Assembly: GCF_024807225.1 (NCBI RefSeq) | Contig: NZ_JANUCO010000001.1 | Coordinates: forward strand, 2,480,001-2,544,000 | DNA length: 64,000 bases | Direction: 5' to 3' | Source of the DNA: Chryseobacterium ginsenosidimutans | GTDB taxonomy: Bacteria > Bacteroidota > Bacteroidia > Flavobacteriales > Weeksellaceae | Shown: positions 61,749-64,000 of the stretch, in pieces | Position numbering within the stretch: the stretch's first letter is position 1 | How the letters are laid out: each line of letters begins with the position of its first letter | The notes under the pieces: generated by a model | Told to the model about the DNA's origin: nothing | The model's input: the letters and a program-made list of their open reading frames with translations, nothing else | Databases searched by the model: none | Program-made: the position numbers and the translations under genes

Positions 61749-64000
61749 TTAAAATTTGAAATTATAAGTGATGTTGGGAACCCAACGGAAAAGTGAAGTC
61801 TGCATGGCTCGCGTCGTTCCCGGTTTGTCGGGATTGTCTTCAAATGTAATGGTGTAAGCATTTTCTCGTCCGTAAACATTGTAAATTCCGAATGACCAAG
61901 ATCCTTTGAAACGCTTACTGGTAACCGGTTCATACGTTGCACTCAGATCCATTCTGTGATAAGCGGGCATTCTGTCGGCATTTCTGTTGCTGTACTGGAA
62001 AATGGTTTGCCCGTTCAGTTCATATTTCCCAGTCGGGAAAGTGACTGCATTTCCTGTGCTGTAAAGGAATAATCCTGAAAAAGACCATTTCGGATTCAAC
62101 TGATACGTCGCAACAATCGATAGATCATGCGTTTTATCGACTCTTGAATCGTACCATTCGTTATCATTAATTCCGTTGATTTTTCTTTCTGTTTTAGACA
62201 AAGTATAAGAAATCCAGCCCGTCAGTTTTCCGCTTTTCTTTTTGGCGATTAATTCCAAACCATACGCTCTTCCTTTACCGAATAACAATTCACTTTCTAC
62301 GTCTGCTGCAGTATCGAAGCTAATTTGTGCTCCGTTTTTATAATCAATCTGATTTTGCATTGATTTGTAATAAATCTCCGCATTCAGTTCATAATTATTA
62401 TTGTTGAAATTTCTGCTGTAACCGACACTTACCTGATCTGCAATTTCCGGTTTTACGGTGTAACTGCTTCCAATCCATTGATCGGTAGGATTTCCGCTTC
62501 CACTGTTGCTTAATAAATGGAGATTTTGAGTGTTTCGTGAATATCCTCCTTTTACACTGCTCACTTCATTCAATCTATAATTGGCTGTAATTCTAGGTTC
62601 AAGATTGACATATGTTTTCCCGAATTTTCCTTTTTCTAAAAATTCAGAACCTACAAGATTTCCGTTTTCATAGCTGTTAAAGGTATCTCCGCCTAAAACG
62701 CTGAACATAGAAAGTCTTAAACCATAATTAATCGTCAGTTTTTCAGTGGCTTTAAAATCATCATTCATATAAACTGCATTTTCCCAGGAATCTCTGGAAT
62801 TTCTCGGAAAACTGCTTACACTTGTTCCGGAAGCACTGCTTGGCGTAATCGTATGATAGATAGACTGTAAACCAAAACGGACAGAATGTTTATTTCCTGC
62901 AAACCATGTAAAATCCTGCTTCAGATTCCAGTCTTCAATTTTTGAATCTAATCCAAACGTATTATTGTTGCTGCTCAAGCTTACATTATAGTTGTAATTG
63001 CTGTAAATTAATGAAGTATTCGAGAATAATTTACTGCTGATAATGCTGTTCCAACGTAAAGTAGCCGTTGTATTTCCCCAATCTGTCGAGAAAGTATCGC
63101 CCAATCCCAAAACATCTCTCCCGAAATATCCCGATAAATATAAACGGTTATTATCGTTGATTTGATAATTGGCTTTTAAGTTTAAATCATAAAAATATAA
63201 CTTACTGTCTTTGAAATCATCCGTTCCTTTTAAAAATAAATCGGCATACGTTCTTCTTCCTGAAACGATAAATGACGATTTCTCCTTTTGAATAGGGCCT
63301 TCCACACTCAACCTACTGCTGATTAAACCAATTCCTCCGTTGACGTTGTAATCTTTATTGTTTCCATCCTTCATTTTAACATCCAAAACAGAAGAAAGTC
63401 GACCGCCATATTGAGCCGGACTGTTTCCTTTGATGATGCTTGCATCTTTAAGGGCATCACTGTTGAAAGTACTGAAAAAACCAAGCAAATGCGATGCATT
63501 ATAAACTGCCGCTTCATCGAGCAAAATAAGATTCTGGTCGGTTGCACCGCCTCTCACACTGAATCCGCTGCTTCCTTCACCGTTGCTTTTGATTCCGGGT
63601 AAAAGCTGAATCGTTTTCATCACATCTTTTTCACCGAATAAAACGGGAAGTTTTTCAATGTTTTTGATGCTCAACGTTTCCGTTCCCATTTGAGCGGAAG
63701 TAAGATTTTTATCTTTTTTAATTCCGGAAATCACAACTTCATCTATTTTTCCCGTTCTTTCTTCCGTTTCTCCTGAATCAAGCTGTAAATCCTGCTTAAT
63801 ATTATCTTCAACATTAATACTTTGCTGAAAATCTTTAAAACCGGGATTTGAAATGATGAGATTGTAAGTTCCTTTTGGAAGCGAAAGAGAATAGAAACCA
63901 TATTCGTTGGCGGCTACCGAAATTGTAGGATCTTCAGCCACTCTTACTGTGACTCCGATTAATAATTCTCCGTTCTTCTTATCTTTTACAGTGCCGCTTA
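61749..64000 (-). CDS. TonB-dependent receptor, 5' end beyond the window
   Basis: The C-terminal 750 residues are visible; the coding strand enters from base 64000 as GTVKDKKNGELLIGVTV, the carboxypeptidase-like regulatory domain (YGFYSLSLPKGTYNLIISNP). The plug follows (VISGIKKDKNLTSAQMGTET, VFGEKDVMKTIQLLPGIKS and SVRGGATDQNLILLDEAAVY), and the barrel ends in NITYNFKF with a terminal Phe. The GTG at 63941 is an internal codon, not the start. The receptor should import an unknown ligand with TonB energy, with the DUF4249 lipoprotein as partner. Confidence 0.92.
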   Translation of the reverse strand, partial: SGTVKDKKNGELLIGVTVRVAEDPTISVAANEYGFYSLSLPKGTYNLIISNPGFKDFQQSINVEDNIKQDLQLDSGETEERTGKIDEVVISGIKKDKNLTSAQMGTETLSIKNIEKLPVLFGEKDVMKTIQLLPGIKSNGEGSSGFSVRGGATDQNLILLDEAAVYNASHLLGFFSTFNSDALKDASIIKGNSPAQYGGRLSSVLDVKMKDGNNKDYNVNGGIGLISSRLSVEGPIQKEKSSFIVSGRRTYADLFLKGTDDFKDSKLYFYDLNLKANYQINDNNRLYLSGYFGRDVLGLGDTFSTDWGNTTATLRWNSIISSKLFSNTSLIYSNYNYNVSLSSNNNTFGLDSKIEDWNLKQDFTWFAGNKHSVRFGLQSIYHTITPSSASGTSVSSFPRNSRDSWENAVYMNDDFKATEKLTINYGLRLSMFSVLGGDTFNSYENGNLVGSEFLEKGKFGKTYVNLEPRITANYRLNEVSSVKGGYSRNTQNLHLLSNSGSGNPTDQWIGSSYTVKPEIADQVSVGYSRNFNNNNYELNAEIYYKSMQNQIDYKNGAQISFDTAADVESELLFGKGRAYGLELIAKKKSGKLTGWISYTLSKTERKINGINDNEWYDSRVDKTHDLSIVATYQLNPKWSFSGLFLYSTGNAVTFPTGKYELNGQTIFQYSNRNADRMPAYHRMDLSATYEPVTSKRFKGSWSFGIYNVYGRENAYTITFEDNPDKPGTTRAMQTSLFRWVPNITYNFKF

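Overview
The window looks like chromosome of a low-GC flavobacterium, most likely Chryseobacterium or a close relative. This is inferred from protein families (TonB receptor plus DUF4249 lipoprotein, bicupin, YoaK/DUF1275, 7TM-like AraC, IS982), from promoters of the TAnnTTTG type with no strong Shine-Dalgarno signal, and from AT-rich hairpin-laden intergenic DNA. No rRNA, intact tRNA or CRISPR array was seen.

Layout. 1-3.5 kb is a scar region: fossil pieces of an alcohol dehydrogenase and an ene-reductase, a lipocalin-like gene with an amber stop after its signal peptide, two small island-type DNA-binding genes, a tRNA-Ser-like 3' fragment with a terminator, and an IS982 transposase fragment. 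3.5-11 kb holds an HxlR regulator divergent from an unusual old-yellow-enzyme homologue, catalase katE with an unknown partner, and a TetR/MFS efflux pair. 11-14.6 kb holds a serine hydrolase, an AraC regulator and a Crp/Fnr regulator. 14.9-24.9 kb is a minus-strand block of hydrolases, an amidohydrolase, a metallo-hydrolase, an outer-membrane porin, a deacetylase and an SDR. It is divergent from a TPR histidine kinase and a sigma-54 response regulator (25.1-29.3 kb). 29.4-34.4 kb holds an SDR/TetR pair with matching operators, an acyltransferase, an alpha/beta hydrolase and a DsbA-like protein. 34.7-41.7 kb appears to be a signalling unit: bicupin plus YoaK, an ABM protein, a hybrid kinase with Hpt, a LytTR regulator and Dps. 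42-44.3 kb is a large unknown beta-propeller-like protein behind a possible attenuator. 44.9-52.2 kb is a kinase/kinase/RR/CheR/CheB/RR operon with no receptors. 53.4-64 kb holds a PQQ sugar dehydrogenase, AKR/AraC, two TonB-type receptors, a serine hydrolase and a DUF4249 lipoprotein; the last receptor runs off the edge.

The strongest new observations are three. First, dps and the bicupin gene share an almost identical promoter: two 9-bp direct repeats 12 bp apart, each 34 bp from a CTTTAC element. This is the geometry of LytTR sites, and a LytTR regulator gene lies between the two targets. A 41-bp-period array of palindromes lies just upstream of the bicupin copy. Second, six genes are broken by a single-base frameshift, and all six are repaired by turning GTTTC back into GTTC. 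This points to one common cause, either a systematic sequencing artefact or a mutational hotspot. Third, three copies of a nested inverted-repeat element each end 0-10 bp from the stop codon of a minus-strand gene.
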